The notes under the pieces were generated by a model. It was not told the DNA's origin and did no database searches. It worked only from the letters and a program-made list of their open reading frames with translations. Position numbers and translations under genes: made by a program. Shown here one piece after another: positions 40,669 to 49,218 of a stretch of 64,000 nucleotides of DNA (the first letter of the stretch is position 1; each line of letters opens with the position of its first letter). This DNA is from Mycolicibacterium rhodesiae NBB3 (GTDB taxonomy: Bacteria > Actinomycetota > Actinomycetes > Mycobacteriales > Mycobacteriaceae). Location: NCBI RefSeq assembly GCF_000230895.2, contig NC_016604.1:3658001-3722000 (forward strand). Direction: 5' to 3'.

Positions 40669-42066
40669 GTGCGCGCACGGCGGCTTGGTGCTGCGGCGTT
40701 GGCCGCGCTGACGACGGCGTCGGTGGTTTCGTCGTGCGGATCGAGCGGCGGTGGGACCGTCATCAACTACTACACACCGGCCAGTGAGATGGCGACGTTC
40801 ACCGCTGTCGCCAAGCGGTGCAACGAGCAGCTCGGCGGCCGCTTCACCATCCGGCAGATCAGCCTGCCGAAGGAGGCCGACGCACAGCGTCTGCAGCTGG
40901 CGCGGCGGCTGACGGGCAACGACAAGACTCTTGACGTGATGGCGCTGGACGTCGTCTGGACCGCTGAGTTCGCCGAGGCGGGTTGGGCGTTGCCACTGTC
41001 GGACGATCCGTCGGGCCAGGCCGAAACCGATGCCACCACCGACACCCTTCCCGGACCGCTCGAGACCGCGAGGTGGCAGGACAAGCTCTACGCCGCACCG
41101 ATCACCACCAACACCCAATTGCTCTGGTACAGAGCCGATCTCATGGATCAACCACCGGCGACATGGGACGATATGGTGGCCGAGGCGGGCAAGCTGCACG
41201 CGGCGGGGAAGCCGAGCTGGATCGCGGTCCAGGCCAAGCAGTACGAGGGTCTGGTGGTGTGGTTCAACACCTTGCTGGAAAGCGCAGGCGGTCAGGTGCT
41301 TTCCGACGACGGCAAGACCGTCACCCTCACCGACACCGACGAGCATCGGGCCGCGACAATCAAGGCGTTGGAGATCATCAAGGCTGTGGCCACCGCGCCC
41401 GGTGCCGATCCGTCGATCACGCAGACCGACGAGGGCACTGCGCGGCTGGCGTTGGAACAGGGCAAGGCCGCGCTCGAGGTGAACTGGCCGTTCGTGCTGC
41501 CGTCGATGCTGGAGAACGCGGTCAAGGGCGGGGTGTCGTTCCTGCCGCTGAACAACGATCCCGCGCTGGCCGGCGCCATCAACGACGTGGGCACCTTCTC
41601 TCCGACCGACGAACAGTTCACCAGTGCGTACGAGGCGAGCAAGAAGGTGTTCGGCTTCACCAACTACCCCAGTGTCACGGGCGGCGAGCCGGCCAAGGTG
41701 ACGTTGGGCGGCCTCAACCTCGCCGTCGCCAAGACCACCCAGCACCGGGCGGAGGCCTTCGAGGCGATCAGGTGTATGCGCAGTCAAGAGAACCAGCGGT
41801 ATACCTCCGTCGAGGGCGGTCTGCCCGCCGTGCGCGCCTCGCTGTATGACGATCCGACATTTCAGGCCAAGTACCCGCAGTACGACATCATCCGCGAGCA
41901 GTTGACCAACGCGGCGGTGCGACCGGCGACGCCGGTGTACCAGGCGGTCTCGACGAGGATCTCGGCAACGCTGGCGCCGATCACCGACATCGACCCGCAG
42001 CGCACCGCCGACGAGCTGACCGTCCAGGTGCAGAAGGCCATCGACGGTAAGGGGCTGATTCCGTGA
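40669..42066 (+). CDS. lpqY: Trehalose-binding lipoprotein LpqY
   Basis: A 465-residue solute-binding lipoprotein. The signal peptide ends at lipobox V-S-S-C (C23), the lipid-attached residue. It has the extracellular solute-binding family 1 fold (INYYTPASEMATFTAVAKRC; DVMALDVVWTAEFAEAGWALPL). With SugA, SugB and SugC it imports trehalose released during mycolate transfer, so it acts in recycling. GTG 40669 follows the ribosome site GGGAGGCAG. The 150-base upstream gap has a weak TTGC...GCAA palindrome (about 40601-40617) that might be a regulator site. Confidence 0.95.
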   Translation: MRARRLGAAALAALTTASVVSSCGSSGGGTVINYYTPASEMATFTAVAKRCNEQLGGRFTIRQISLPKEADAQRLQLARRLTGNDKTLDVMALDVVWTAEFAEAGWALPLSDDPSGQAETDATTDTLPGPLETARWQDKLYAAPITTNTQLLWYRADLMDQPPATWDDMVAEAGKLHAAGKPSWIAVQAKQYEGLVVWFNTLLESAGGQVLSDDGKTVTLTDTDEHRAATIKALEIIKAVATAPGADPSITQTDEGTARLALEQGKAALEVNWPFVLPSMLENAVKGGVSFLPLNNDPALAGAINDVGTFSPTDEQFTSAYEASKKVFGFTNYPSVTGGEPAKVTLGGLNLAVAKTTQHRAEAFEAIRCMRSQENQRYTSVEGGLPAVRASLYDDPTFQAKYPQYDIIREQLTNAAVRPATPVYQAVSTRISATLAPITDIDPQRTADELTVQVQKAIDGKGLIP

Positions 42067-42127
42067 GCGAAGCTTGCGAGCGAACATCAGGCCCCGCATG
42101 CGGGAGCCGAGCCTGCGAGGCAACCGC
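42067..42127. repeat. Short repeat and palindrome in lpqY-sugA gap
   Basis: GAAGCTTGCGAGCGAAC and GAGCCTGCGAGGCAAC are imperfect direct copies flanking the perfect 12-bp palindrome CCCGCATGCGGG (42093-42104). A related CTTGCGCGAGCGA word occurs in the glgM-glgC gap. It may be a mobile repeat of the intergenic type, or an mRNA hairpin protecting operon segments. Confidence 0.5.
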
Positions 42128-43036
42128 ATGACGGCCGCTGCACCGGTCCAGCACGGCACCGACGACACGAAATCCGAACGGCGCCTTGCATTCGCGCTGA
42201 TCGCCCCCGCGGTTCTGCTGATGTTGGCGGTCACCGCCTATCCGATCGGCTATGCGGTTTGGCTGAGCCTGCAGCGCTACAACCTCGCGCAGCCCGACGA
42301 CGTTCAGTTCGTCGGCCTGGAGAACTACATCACGGTCCTCACCGACCGGTACTGGTGGACTGCCTTCGTCGTGACGCTGGCGATCACGGTCGTGTCGGTG
42401 GCGATCGAATTCGTGCTCGGCATGGCGCTGGCGCTGGTGATGCACCGGACGATCTTCGGTAAAGGCGTTGTGCGCACGGCGATCCTGATTCCCTACGGAA
42501 TCGTCACCGTCGCGGCCTCCTACAGCTGGTACTACGCGTGGACACCGGGAACCGGATACCTGGCCAACCTGTTGCCCGAGGGCAGCGCGCCGCTCACCGA
42601 GCAGCTTCCATCGTTGGCCATCGTGGTCCTTGCCGAGGTGTGGAAGACGACGCCGTTCATGGCGCTGTTGTTGCTCGCCGGATTGGCGCTGGTGCCACAG
42701 GATCTGCTCAACGCCGCACAGGTCGACGGAGCGGGGCCGTGGAAGCGGTTGGTCAAAGTGATTCTGCCGCTGATCAAGCCGGCGATCCTCGTCGCGCTGC
42801 TGTTCCGTACGCTCGACGCCTTCCGCATCTTCGACAACATCTACGTGCTCACCGGCGGCGCCAACGACACCGGCTCGGTGTCGATCCTGGGCTACGACAA
42901 CCTCTTCAAGGCGTTCAACCTCGGCCTGGGGTCGGCGATCAGCGTGCTGATCTTCCTGTCGGTGGCGATCATCGCGTTCATCTACATCAAGCTCTTCGGG
43001 GCATCGGCGCCGGGATCCGACGAGGAGAGGCGCTGA
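42128..43036 (+). CDS. sugA: Trehalose ABC transporter permease SugA
   Basis: A 302-residue permease with six membrane helices and a MalF-like fold. The EAA loop (ALVPQDLLNAAQVDGAGPWKRLVKVILPLIKPAIL) contacts the ATPase. ATG 42128 begins the cytosolic head (TAAAPVQHGTDDTKSERR); the frame opens earlier in the repeat-containing gap, where the sequence is not conserved-looking. It is followed by sugB after an 79-base repeat-bearing gap. Confidence 0.92.
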   Translation: MTAAAPVQHGTDDTKSERRLAFALIAPAVLLMLAVTAYPIGYAVWLSLQRYNLAQPDDVQFVGLENYITVLTDRYWWTAFVVTLAITVVSVAIEFVLGMALALVMHRTIFGKGVVRTAILIPYGIVTVAASYSWYYAWTPGTGYLANLLPEGSAPLTEQLPSLAIVVLAEVWKTTPFMALLLLAGLALVPQDLLNAAQVDGAGPWKRLVKVILPLIKPAILVALLFRTLDAFRIFDNIYVLTGGANDTGSVSILGYDNLFKAFNLGLGSAISVLIFLSVAIIAFIYIKLFGASAPGSDEERR

Positions 43037-43048
43037 TGTGGGGCCACG

Positions 43049-43107
43049 CCCGGAGGGCAGGGGACGCTTGCGCGAAGTGGGGACCCCAGCCCGCAGGGCG
43101 AGGGGAC
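43049..43107. repeat. Direct repeat in sugA-sugB gap
   Basis: CCCGGAGGGC-AGGGGAC (43049-43065) and CCCGCAGGGCGAGGGGAC (43090-43107) match except one substitution and one extra base. They occupy most of the gap before the sugB ribosome site; the intervening sequence contains CTTGCGCGAAG, resembling words in the lpqY-sugA and glgM-glgC gaps. Confidence 0.5.
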
Positions 43108-43115
43108 AGAGGTCG

Positions 43116-43955
43116 ATGATGGCCGAACGGGCCGGTGCGGGACGGGTAACGGGTTGGACGATCGTCAACATTCTCGTCATCGTCTATGCGTTGTTGCCGG
43201 TGATGTGGATTCTGAGCCTGTCGCTCAAACCGACGTCAAGTGTCAAGGACGGCAAGCTCATTCCGACCGAGATCACCTTCGACAACTACAAGGGGATCTT
43301 CACCGGCGACGCGTTCAGCTCCGCACTGATCAACTCGATCGGGATCGGGCTGATCACCACGTTCATCGCCGTCGTGATCGGCGGCATGGCCGCATACGCG
43401 GTGGCCCGCTTGGCGTTTCCGGGTAAGCGGCTGCTGGTGGGCGTGGCGCTGCTGATCGCGATGTTCCCGCAGATTTCGTTGGTCACCCCGCTGTTCAACA
43501 TCGAGCGCAGACTCGGGCTGTTCGACACCTGGCCGGGCCTGATCATTCCGTACATCACCTTCGCGCTGCCGTTGGCGATCTACACTCTGTCCGCGTTCTT
43601 CCGTGAGATCCCATGGGATCTGGAGAAGGCGGCCAAGATGGACGGCGCCACCCCGTCGCAGGCGTTCCGCAAGGTGATCGCCCCGCTGGCCGCTCCGGGC
43701 ATCGTCACGGCGGCCATCCTGGTGTTCATCTTCGCGTGGAACGATCTGCTCCTGGCCTTGTCACTGACGGCGACGCAGCGGGCGATCACGGCGCCGGTGG
43801 CGATCGCGAATTTCACGGGCAGTTCACAATTCGAGGAACCGACCGGATCGATCGCGGCGGGCGCGATGGTCATCACCATCCCGATCATCATCTTCGTTCT
43901 CATCTTCCAGCGACGAATCGTGGCGGGCCTGACGTCCGGCGCGGTGAAGGGGTAG
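43116..43955 (+). CDS. sugB: Trehalose ABC transporter permease SugB
   Basis: A 279-residue permease with six membrane helices of the MalG type. The EAA loop is REIPWDLEKAAKMDGATPSQAFRKVIAPLAAPG. It pairs with SugA to form the channel. The start is ATG 43116 or 43119 after the ribosome site GAGGGGACAGAGG; an upstream frame through the repeat is less likely coding. Its stop is five bases before sugC. Confidence 0.92.
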   Translation: MMAERAGAGRVTGWTIVNILVIVYALLPVMWILSLSLKPTSSVKDGKLIPTEITFDNYKGIFTGDAFSSALINSIGIGLITTFIAVVIGGMAAYAVARLAFPGKRLLVGVALLIAMFPQISLVTPLFNIERRLGLFDTWPGLIIPYITFALPLAIYTLSAFFREIPWDLEKAAKMDGATPSQAFRKVIAPLAAPGIVTAAILVFIFAWNDLLLALSLTATQRAITAPVAIANFTGSSQFEEPTGSIAAGAMVITIPIIIFVLIFQRRIVAGLTSGAVKG

Positions 43956-43959
43956 TCCC

Positions 43960-45147
43960 ATGGCCGAAATTGTGTTGGACCGGGTGACCAAGAGTTACCC
44001 AAACGGTGCGACGGCCGTGAAGGACCTCTCGATCACGATCGCCGACGGCGAGTTCATCATCCTGGTCGGACCCTCCGGCTGCGGAAAATCGACAACCTTG
44101 AACATGATCGCCGGGCTGGAGGGCATCTCCTCGGGGGAGCTGAGCATCGGCGGCGAGCGGGTCAACGAGAAGGCGCCCAAGGACCGGGACATCGCGATGG
44201 TGTTCCAGTCCTACGCGCTGTACCCCCATATGACCGTGCGCCAAAACATCGCGTTCCCGCTGACCCTGGCCAAGCTGCCGAAGGCCGAGATCGCGCAGAA
44301 AGTCGACGAGGCCGCGAAAGTCCTTGACCTGACCGAGCTTCTGGATCGCAAGCCGGCACAGCTTTCGGGCGGACAACGCCAGCGGGTGGCGATGGGACGC
44401 GCGATCGTACGCAACCCCAAGGCTTTCTTGATGGACGAGCCGTTGTCGAACCTCGACGCCAAACTCCGCGTGCAGATGCGTTCGGAGATCGCACGGTTGC
44501 AGAACAAGCTGGGCACCACCACTGTCTACGTCACGCACGACCAGACCGAGGCCATGACGTTGGGCGACCGGGTGGTGGTCCTTCTCGCCGGAGAAGTGCA
44601 GCAGATCGGCACGCCCGATGAGCTCTACCACCGGCCGGCCAACCTGTTCGTCGCCGGCTTCATCGGATCTCCCGCGATGAACTTCTTCCCGGCCACCATC
44701 ACCGATATGGGTGTACGGCTACCGTTCGGTGAGGTCACGCTGAGTCAAGAAGTCCTCGATCTGCTCACCCGGCAACACACCCCGAACAACGTGATCGTCG
44801 GCATCCGGCCCGAACACCTCGAGGACGCTTCGGTGCTCGACGGCTACGCGCGGATCAGCGCGGCGACGTTCGATGTGACGGTCGACATGGTGGAGTCGCT
44901 GGGTGCGGACAAGTATCTGCACTTCAAGAGCGAGGGTGCCGGGGCACGGGCCGCCCAGCTCGCCGAGTTGGCCAGTGAGTCGGGGGTCGGTGAAAACGAA
45001 TTCGTGGCAAGGGTTTCTGCGGAATCCCAGGCCAAGAAGGGCGACACGATCCAGCTGGCGTTCGACACGTCGAAGCTGTCGATCTTCGACGCCGACACCG
45101 GCAAGAACCTGACCCTCGCCGACGACACCTCCACGCCAGCGGAGTGA
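43960..45147 (+). CDS. sugC: Trehalose ABC transporter ATPase SugC
   Basis: A 395-residue MalK-type ATPase: Walker A GPSGCGKST, Q-loop VFQSYALYPHMTV, signature LSGGQRQRVAMGRA, Walker B AFLMDEPLSNLDAK, switch YVTHDQTEA, and a C-terminal OB/TOBE regulatory domain. It powers LpqY-SugAB. The next gene's GTG overlaps its stop (GTGA), making translation of the Suppressor-of-fused-domain gene dependent on this one. Confidence 0.94.
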   Translation: MAEIVLDRVTKSYPNGATAVKDLSITIADGEFIILVGPSGCGKSTTLNMIAGLEGISSGELSIGGERVNEKAPKDRDIAMVFQSYALYPHMTVRQNIAFPLTLAKLPKAEIAQKVDEAAKVLDLTELLDRKPAQLSGGQRQRVAMGRAIVRNPKAFLMDEPLSNLDAKLRVQMRSEIARLQNKLGTTTVYVTHDQTEAMTLGDRVVVLLAGEVQQIGTPDELYHRPANLFVAGFIGSPAMNFFPATITDMGVRLPFGEVTLSQEVLDLLTRQHTPNNVIVGIRPEHLEDASVLDGYARISAATFDVTVDMVESLGADKYLHFKSEGAGARAAQLAELASESGVGENEFVARVSAESQAKKGDTIQLAFDTSKLSIFDADTGKNLTLADDTSTPAE

Positions 45148-45737
45148 TCGACGTTCCAGCCGCCGTTCGCGCGCACTTGCGCGAGCATTTCGCACGAACG
45201 GGGATCACCGCCGAGCCTGTGGAGGCGAGCGTCACGTTCCTCGGCACCGAGCGGATCGACGTGCTGCGTTTCGGCCCTGCCGGCGGCAGCGTCAGTCACT
45301 ATGTGTCGGTTGGGTGTTCACGCCATCCGATGTTCGATCCCACCGAGATGGTGACCGATGCGCTGCATGGTCCGCGGGCCGAGGCCGTCGTCTCGCTGTA
45401 TGGCCCAACCCCGAAGGGTTTGGCACGTTCGCTGGCGATCCTCGCCGCTGCTCCCGCCGTCGAAGGCCTGATCCTCGAACCGGATGCGTTGATCGATCTG
45501 GAAACACCGCTGTGGGAAGGTGCGCCGTTCTCGGCGTTCCTGTTGGGGCACAGCGATATCGACGACGTTGTCTTGACGCCGCCGCTGCCTCCGGTGACCA
45601 TCCTGACCGCAACACCGATCACCGCGACAGAGGCAGCGTGGGTGCGACTCAAGGGCGCCGACGCCATGCGTGAGGCGTGGCAGCAGGACGGTGTGGACGT
45701 ACTGGACCCGTCCAGAAGAGCCGCGCAGCCGAACTAG
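45144..45737 (+). CDS. Suppressor-of-fused (SUFU) domain protein
   Basis: A 197-residue protein of the SUFU-like domain type: residues 20-75 (VTFLGTERIDVLRFGPAGGSVSHYVSVGCSRHPM), then TDALHGPRAEAVVSLYGP and VEGLILEPDALIDLETPLWEGAPFSAFLLGH are the conserved strands. In bacteria the domain is often linked to immunity or contact-toxin loci, but a role here is not known. It starts within the last codons of sugC and its end overlaps convergent corA by four bases. The pairing with the trehalose importer is fixed by translational coupling. Confidence 0.8.
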   Translation: MIDVPAAVRAHLREHFARTGITAEPVEASVTFLGTERIDVLRFGPAGGSVSHYVSVGCSRHPMFDPTEMVTDALHGPRAEAVVSLYGPTPKGLARSLAILAAAPAVEGLILEPDALIDLETPLWEGAPFSAFLLGHSDIDDVVLTPPLPPVTILTATPITATEAAWVRLKGADAMREAWQQDGVDVLDPSRRAAQPN

Positions 45738-46837
45738 AGCCAATGGTTGCGGCGGAAGGCCCGGAACAACAGCGCGCAGACGATGACCATCACCAACAGG
45801 ACTGCGGGATAGCCATAGGTCCAATGCAATTCGGGCATGTTGTCGAAGTTCATGCCGTAGATGCCCGCCATGGCGGTCGGCACCGCGGCGATGGCGACGT
45901 ACGCCGAGATCTTGCGCATGTCGATGTTCTGCTGCATCGCCACCTTGCCCGCCGCGGCCTGCACCAGCGAGCTGAGCATCTCGTCATAGCTCGCGATCCG
46001 GTCCGACGCCTGGATGTTGTGGTCGAGAACGTCGCTCATGTACCGGCGGACCTCAGTCGAGATCAGGTCATTGTGGTCGGTGCCGATGCGCTGCAACCCA
46101 ACCGTCAACGGCGCGACAGCCCGCCGCAATTCGACGACCTCGCGCTTGAGCAGGTAGATGCACTCGATGTTGGTCTTGCTCGTGGGGGAGAAGATGTCCT
46201 CCTCCATCGCATCGATGTCGGTCTCGATGAGGTCCGTGACATCCAGATAGCTGTCCACAACGTGATCGGCGATCGCGTGCATGACCGCGTAGGGCCCGAG
46301 GTTGAGGCTGGCGGGCGAGGCGTCGAACTTCTTGCGGACCCCGGCCAGTCCGCCGTGTTCACCGTGACGGACGGTCACCACGAAGTCTTGGCCGACGAAG
46401 ATCATGATCTCGCCGGTCTCGACGATCTCGCGGGCCAGCGCCACGGATTCGTGCTCGACGTAGTTGACGGTCTTGAGCACCAGGAACAAGGTCCCGTCGT
46501 AGCGCTCCAGTTTCGGTCGCTGGTGGGCGTGTACCGCGTCCTCGACAGCCAGCGGGTGGAGACCGAATACGTCGGCGACGGCCTGCATCTGACGTTCGTC
46601 GGGTCCGTGCAACCCGATCCAGGCGAAGGCGTCCTTGCCCTCGGCCTCGAGTTCATGCACCTTGTTCAGTGCCGCGGCGTGTGTGTACTTGCCGGGTAGC
46701 CGAGTCCCTTGGCAATAGACGGCGCAATCCACCATCGCCCGCGCGACGGGGACGTGGATCGAGGCGGAATCGGGATGTGCGGTCTTGGACCGCACATTCG
46801 GTCGCAGCGACGGAGGTAGTTGGCGAAACGATGGCAT
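45734..46837 (-). CDS. corA: Magnesium/cobalt transporter CorA
   Basis: A 367-residue CorA family channel. A large cytosolic N-terminal domain is followed by two C-terminal membrane helices, with the YGMNFDNMPEL pore motif between them (GMN, then the MPEL loop). The motif set fits Mg2+ uptake. ATG 46837 is preceded by a perfect GGAGGTGA ribosome site; an earlier ATG at 46858 is not needed. Divergent from mdh across 139 bases. Confidence 0.94.
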   Translation of the reverse strand: MPSFRQLPPSLRPNVRSKTAHPDSASIHVPVARAMVDCAVYCQGTRLPGKYTHAAALNKVHELEAEGKDAFAWIGLHGPDERQMQAVADVFGLHPLAVEDAVHAHQRPKLERYDGTLFLVLKTVNYVEHESVALAREIVETGEIMIFVGQDFVVTVRHGEHGGLAGVRKKFDASPASLNLGPYAVMHAIADHVVDSYLDVTDLIETDIDAMEEDIFSPTSKTNIECIYLLKREVVELRRAVAPLTVGLQRIGTDHNDLISTEVRRYMSDVLDHNIQASDRIASYDEMLSSLVQAAAGKVAMQQNIDMRKISAYVAIAAVPTAMAGIYGMNFDNMPELHWTYGYPAVLLVMVIVCALLFRAFRRNHWL

Positions 46838-46976
46838 CGGGTCACCTCCGGTGGTCAAGACCAGCGATGCGGGTCTGTTGAGCCTTGGTGAATGCTACGC
46901 GGCAAGCCTGATACGGACCCTGCTAGTTTCGTCCCGAAAGCACTCGCCTTCCAGATCCGTCCAAGGAGCACCTGAC

Positions 46977-47966
46977 GTGAGCACATCTCCCCTCAAGGTC
47001 GCGGTGACCGGTGCCGCCGGCCAGATCGGCTACAGCCTGTTGTTTCGTCTGGCCAGCGGCTCATTGCTGGGCCCCGACCGGCCGATCGAGCTGCGCCTGC
47101 TGGAGATCGAACCCGCGCTGAAGGCGCTCGAGGGCGTGGTGATGGAGCTCGACGACTGCGCGTTCCCGCTGCTGGCCGGTGTCCAGATCGGCGCGGACGC
47201 CAACAAGATCTTCGACGGCGTGAACCTCGCCCTGCTCGTCGGCGCACGGCCGCGTGGGCCCGGCATGGAGCGCGGTGACCTGCTGGAAGCCAACGGCGCG
47301 ATCTTCACGGCGCAGGGCAAGGCCCTCAACGAGGTGGCCGCGGATGACGTCCGCATCGGCGTCACCGGCAACCCGGCCAACACCAACGCGCTGATCGCGA
47401 TGAGCAACGCGCCCGACATCCCCAACGAGCGGTTCTCCGCGCTGACCCGCCTGGACCACAACCGGGCGATCTCGCAGCTCGCCCAGAAGACCGGCGCCAA
47501 GGTCACCGATATCAAGAAGGTCACCATCTGGGGCAACCACTCGGCCACGCAGTACCCCGATATCTTCCATGCCGAGGTGGGTGGAAAGAACGCCGCCGAG
47601 GTCGTCAACGACCAGAACTGGATCGAGAACGACTTCATCCCCACGGTCGCCAAGCGTGGCGCCGCGATCATCGACGCCCGTGGCTCCTCGTCGGCCGCGT
47701 CGGCCGCGTCGGCGACCACCGATGCCGCCCGCGACTGGCTGCTGGGCTCCGCGAAGGACGACTGGGTGTCGATGGCGGTGCTGTCCGACGGCAGCTACGG
47801 CGTGCCCGAGGGGATCATCTCCTCGTTCCCGGTGACGACGAAGGACGGCAACTGGTCCATCGTGCAGGGGCTCGAGATCGACGACTTCTCGCGGGCGCGC
47901 ATCGACAAGTCGGCCGCTGAGCTGGTCGACGAGCGCAAAGCCGTCACTGACCTGGGACTTATCTGA
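46977..47966 (+). CDS. mdh: Malate dehydrogenase
   Basis: A 329-residue NAD malate dehydrogenase of the cytosolic/actinobacterial type, the same length as M. tuberculosis Mdh. The Rossmann motif is VTGAAGQIGYSLLFRLASG; RLDHNRAISQ and IWGNHSATQYPD contain the catalytic Arg/His of the family. It oxidises malate to oxaloacetate in the TCA cycle. GTG 46977 follows AAGGAGCACC. A -10-like TAGTTT sits at 46924-46929, giving a short leader. It is followed by a malic enzyme that has its own promoter. Confidence 0.95.
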   Translation: MSTSPLKVAVTGAAGQIGYSLLFRLASGSLLGPDRPIELRLLEIEPALKALEGVVMELDDCAFPLLAGVQIGADANKIFDGVNLALLVGARPRGPGMERGDLLEANGAIFTAQGKALNEVAADDVRIGVTGNPANTNALIAMSNAPDIPNERFSALTRLDHNRAISQLAQKTGAKVTDIKKVTIWGNHSATQYPDIFHAEVGGKNAAEVVNDQNWIENDFIPTVAKRGAAIIDARGSSSAASAASATTDAARDWLLGSAKDDWVSMAVLSDGSYGVPEGIISSFPVTTKDGNWSIVQGLEIDDFSRARIDKSAAELVDERKAVTDLGLI

Positions 47967-47991
47967 GACTTCGTTCGTTTGGCGGTCGATT

Positions 47992-48019
47992 AGGTTACCT
48001 ACCAGTTCGTCAGTAACCT
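47992..48019. promoter_or_regulatory. 7-bp inverted repeat over the malic enzyme promoter
   Basis: AGGTTAC (47992-47998) and GTAACCT (48013-48019) are exact complements 14 bases apart. TAACCT (48014-48019), seven bases before the GTG at 48027, is the predicted -10 and lies inside the right arm. A dimeric repressor bound here would cover the promoter. Confidence 0.55.
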
Positions 48020-48026
48020 GAGCGCC

Positions 48027-49211
48027 GTGTCCCAAGCGGTGAGAAATCTGTCAGACTCCAGACCCCAGATCGTCCTGCACGACGACGAGATCTTCGCCGC
48101 ACACGTGGGCGGAAAGCTGTCCGTAGCGCTGAATACTCCGCTGGACACCCAGCGCGCACTGTCGATCGCCTACACCCCGGGCGTTGCTCAAGTCAGCCGG
48201 GCGATCGCCGCCGACCACACGCTGGCCTCGCGCTACACGTGGGCCAACCGCATGGTCGCGGTGGTCAGTGACGGCAGCGCGGTTCTCGGCCTCGGCGACA
48301 TCGGGCCCGCGGCGTCACTTCCGGTGATGGAAGGCAAGAGCGCGCTGTTCAAGGCGTTCGCCGACCTCGATTCGATCCCGATCGTGCTCGACACCAAGGA
48401 TCCCGACGAGATCGTGGAGACCCTGGTGCGGTTGCGGCCGTCGTTCGGTGCGGTGAACCTCGAGGACATCTCGGCACCGCGCTGCTTCGAGATCGAGCGT
48501 CGCGTCATCGAGGCGCTGGATTGCCCGGTCATGCACGACGACCAGCACGGCACCGCGATCGTCGTGCTGGCGGCATTGCTCGGCGCTGCCGAAGTGCTCG
48601 ACCGCGACATCGCCGGCCTCCGGGTGGTGGTCTCCGGTGCCGGAGCGGCCGGCGTCGCTTGCGCGAAGATCCTGCTGGCCAGGGGAGTCCGCGATATCAC
48701 GTTGCTGGATTCGCAAGGCATCCTGCACAAAGACCGCGGCAACCTCAACGCCTACAAGTCGGAGATCGCCGAGCAGACGAATCCGGGCGGCCTGTCCGGC
48801 GGTATCGCCGAGGCGCTCAAGGGTGCTGACGTGTTCCTCGGGTTGTCCGCCGGTGTGGTGCCTCCGGAGCTGGTGGCGACGATGGCCCCCGACTCGATCG
48901 TGTTCGCGCTGTCCAACCCCGACCCGGAGATCCATCCCGACGATGCGAGAAAGCACGCCGCCGTGGTCGCGACCGGTCGCAGCGACTTCCCGAACCAGAT
49001 CAACAACGTGCTCGCGTTCCCGGGAGTGTTCCGCGGCGCACTGGATGCCGGCGCGCGCCGGATCACCGAGCAGATGAAGGTGGCGGCAGCCGAGGCGATC
49101 TTCTCGGTGGTCGGCGACGATCTCGCCGTCGACCGGATCGTGCCGAGCGTGCTGGACCCGCGGGTGGCCCCCGCTGTGGCGCGGGCGGTTGCCGCGGCCT
49201 CAGGAGCCTAG
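48027..49211 (+). CDS. NAD(P)-dependent malic enzyme (short form)
   Basis: A 394-residue malic enzyme without the phosphotransacetylase tail of the long MaeB type. N-terminal: IAYTPGVAQVS, GDIGPAASLPVMEGKSALFK, then catalytic Lys and metal ligands in CPVMHDDQHGTA. The NAD domain has VVSGAGAAGVACAKILL and an acidic end of strand 2 near LLDSQG, suggesting NAD. It decarboxylates malate to pyruvate. Nothing like it lies between mdh and lpqZ in M. tuberculosis, so it is an accessory gene at this place. Its stop is eight bases before lpqZ. Confidence 0.92.
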   Translation: MSQAVRNLSDSRPQIVLHDDEIFAAHVGGKLSVALNTPLDTQRALSIAYTPGVAQVSRAIAADHTLASRYTWANRMVAVVSDGSAVLGLGDIGPAASLPVMEGKSALFKAFADLDSIPIVLDTKDPDEIVETLVRLRPSFGAVNLEDISAPRCFEIERRVIEALDCPVMHDDQHGTAIVVLAALLGAAEVLDRDIAGLRVVVSGAGAAGVACAKILLARGVRDITLLDSQGILHKDRGNLNAYKSEIAEQTNPGGLSGGIAEALKGADVFLGLSAGVVPPELVATMAPDSIVFALSNPDPEIHPDDARKHAAVVATGRSDFPNQINNVLAFPGVFRGALDAGARRITEQMKVAAAEAIFSVVGDDLAVDRIVPSVLDPRVAPAVARAVAAASGA

Positions 49212-49218
49212 GTCCCCG

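Noticed and set aside
40537..42234. 565-residue open frame antisense to lpqY
   Set aside because: Shadow of lpqY, whose lipobox, ribosome site and binding-protein fold are clear.
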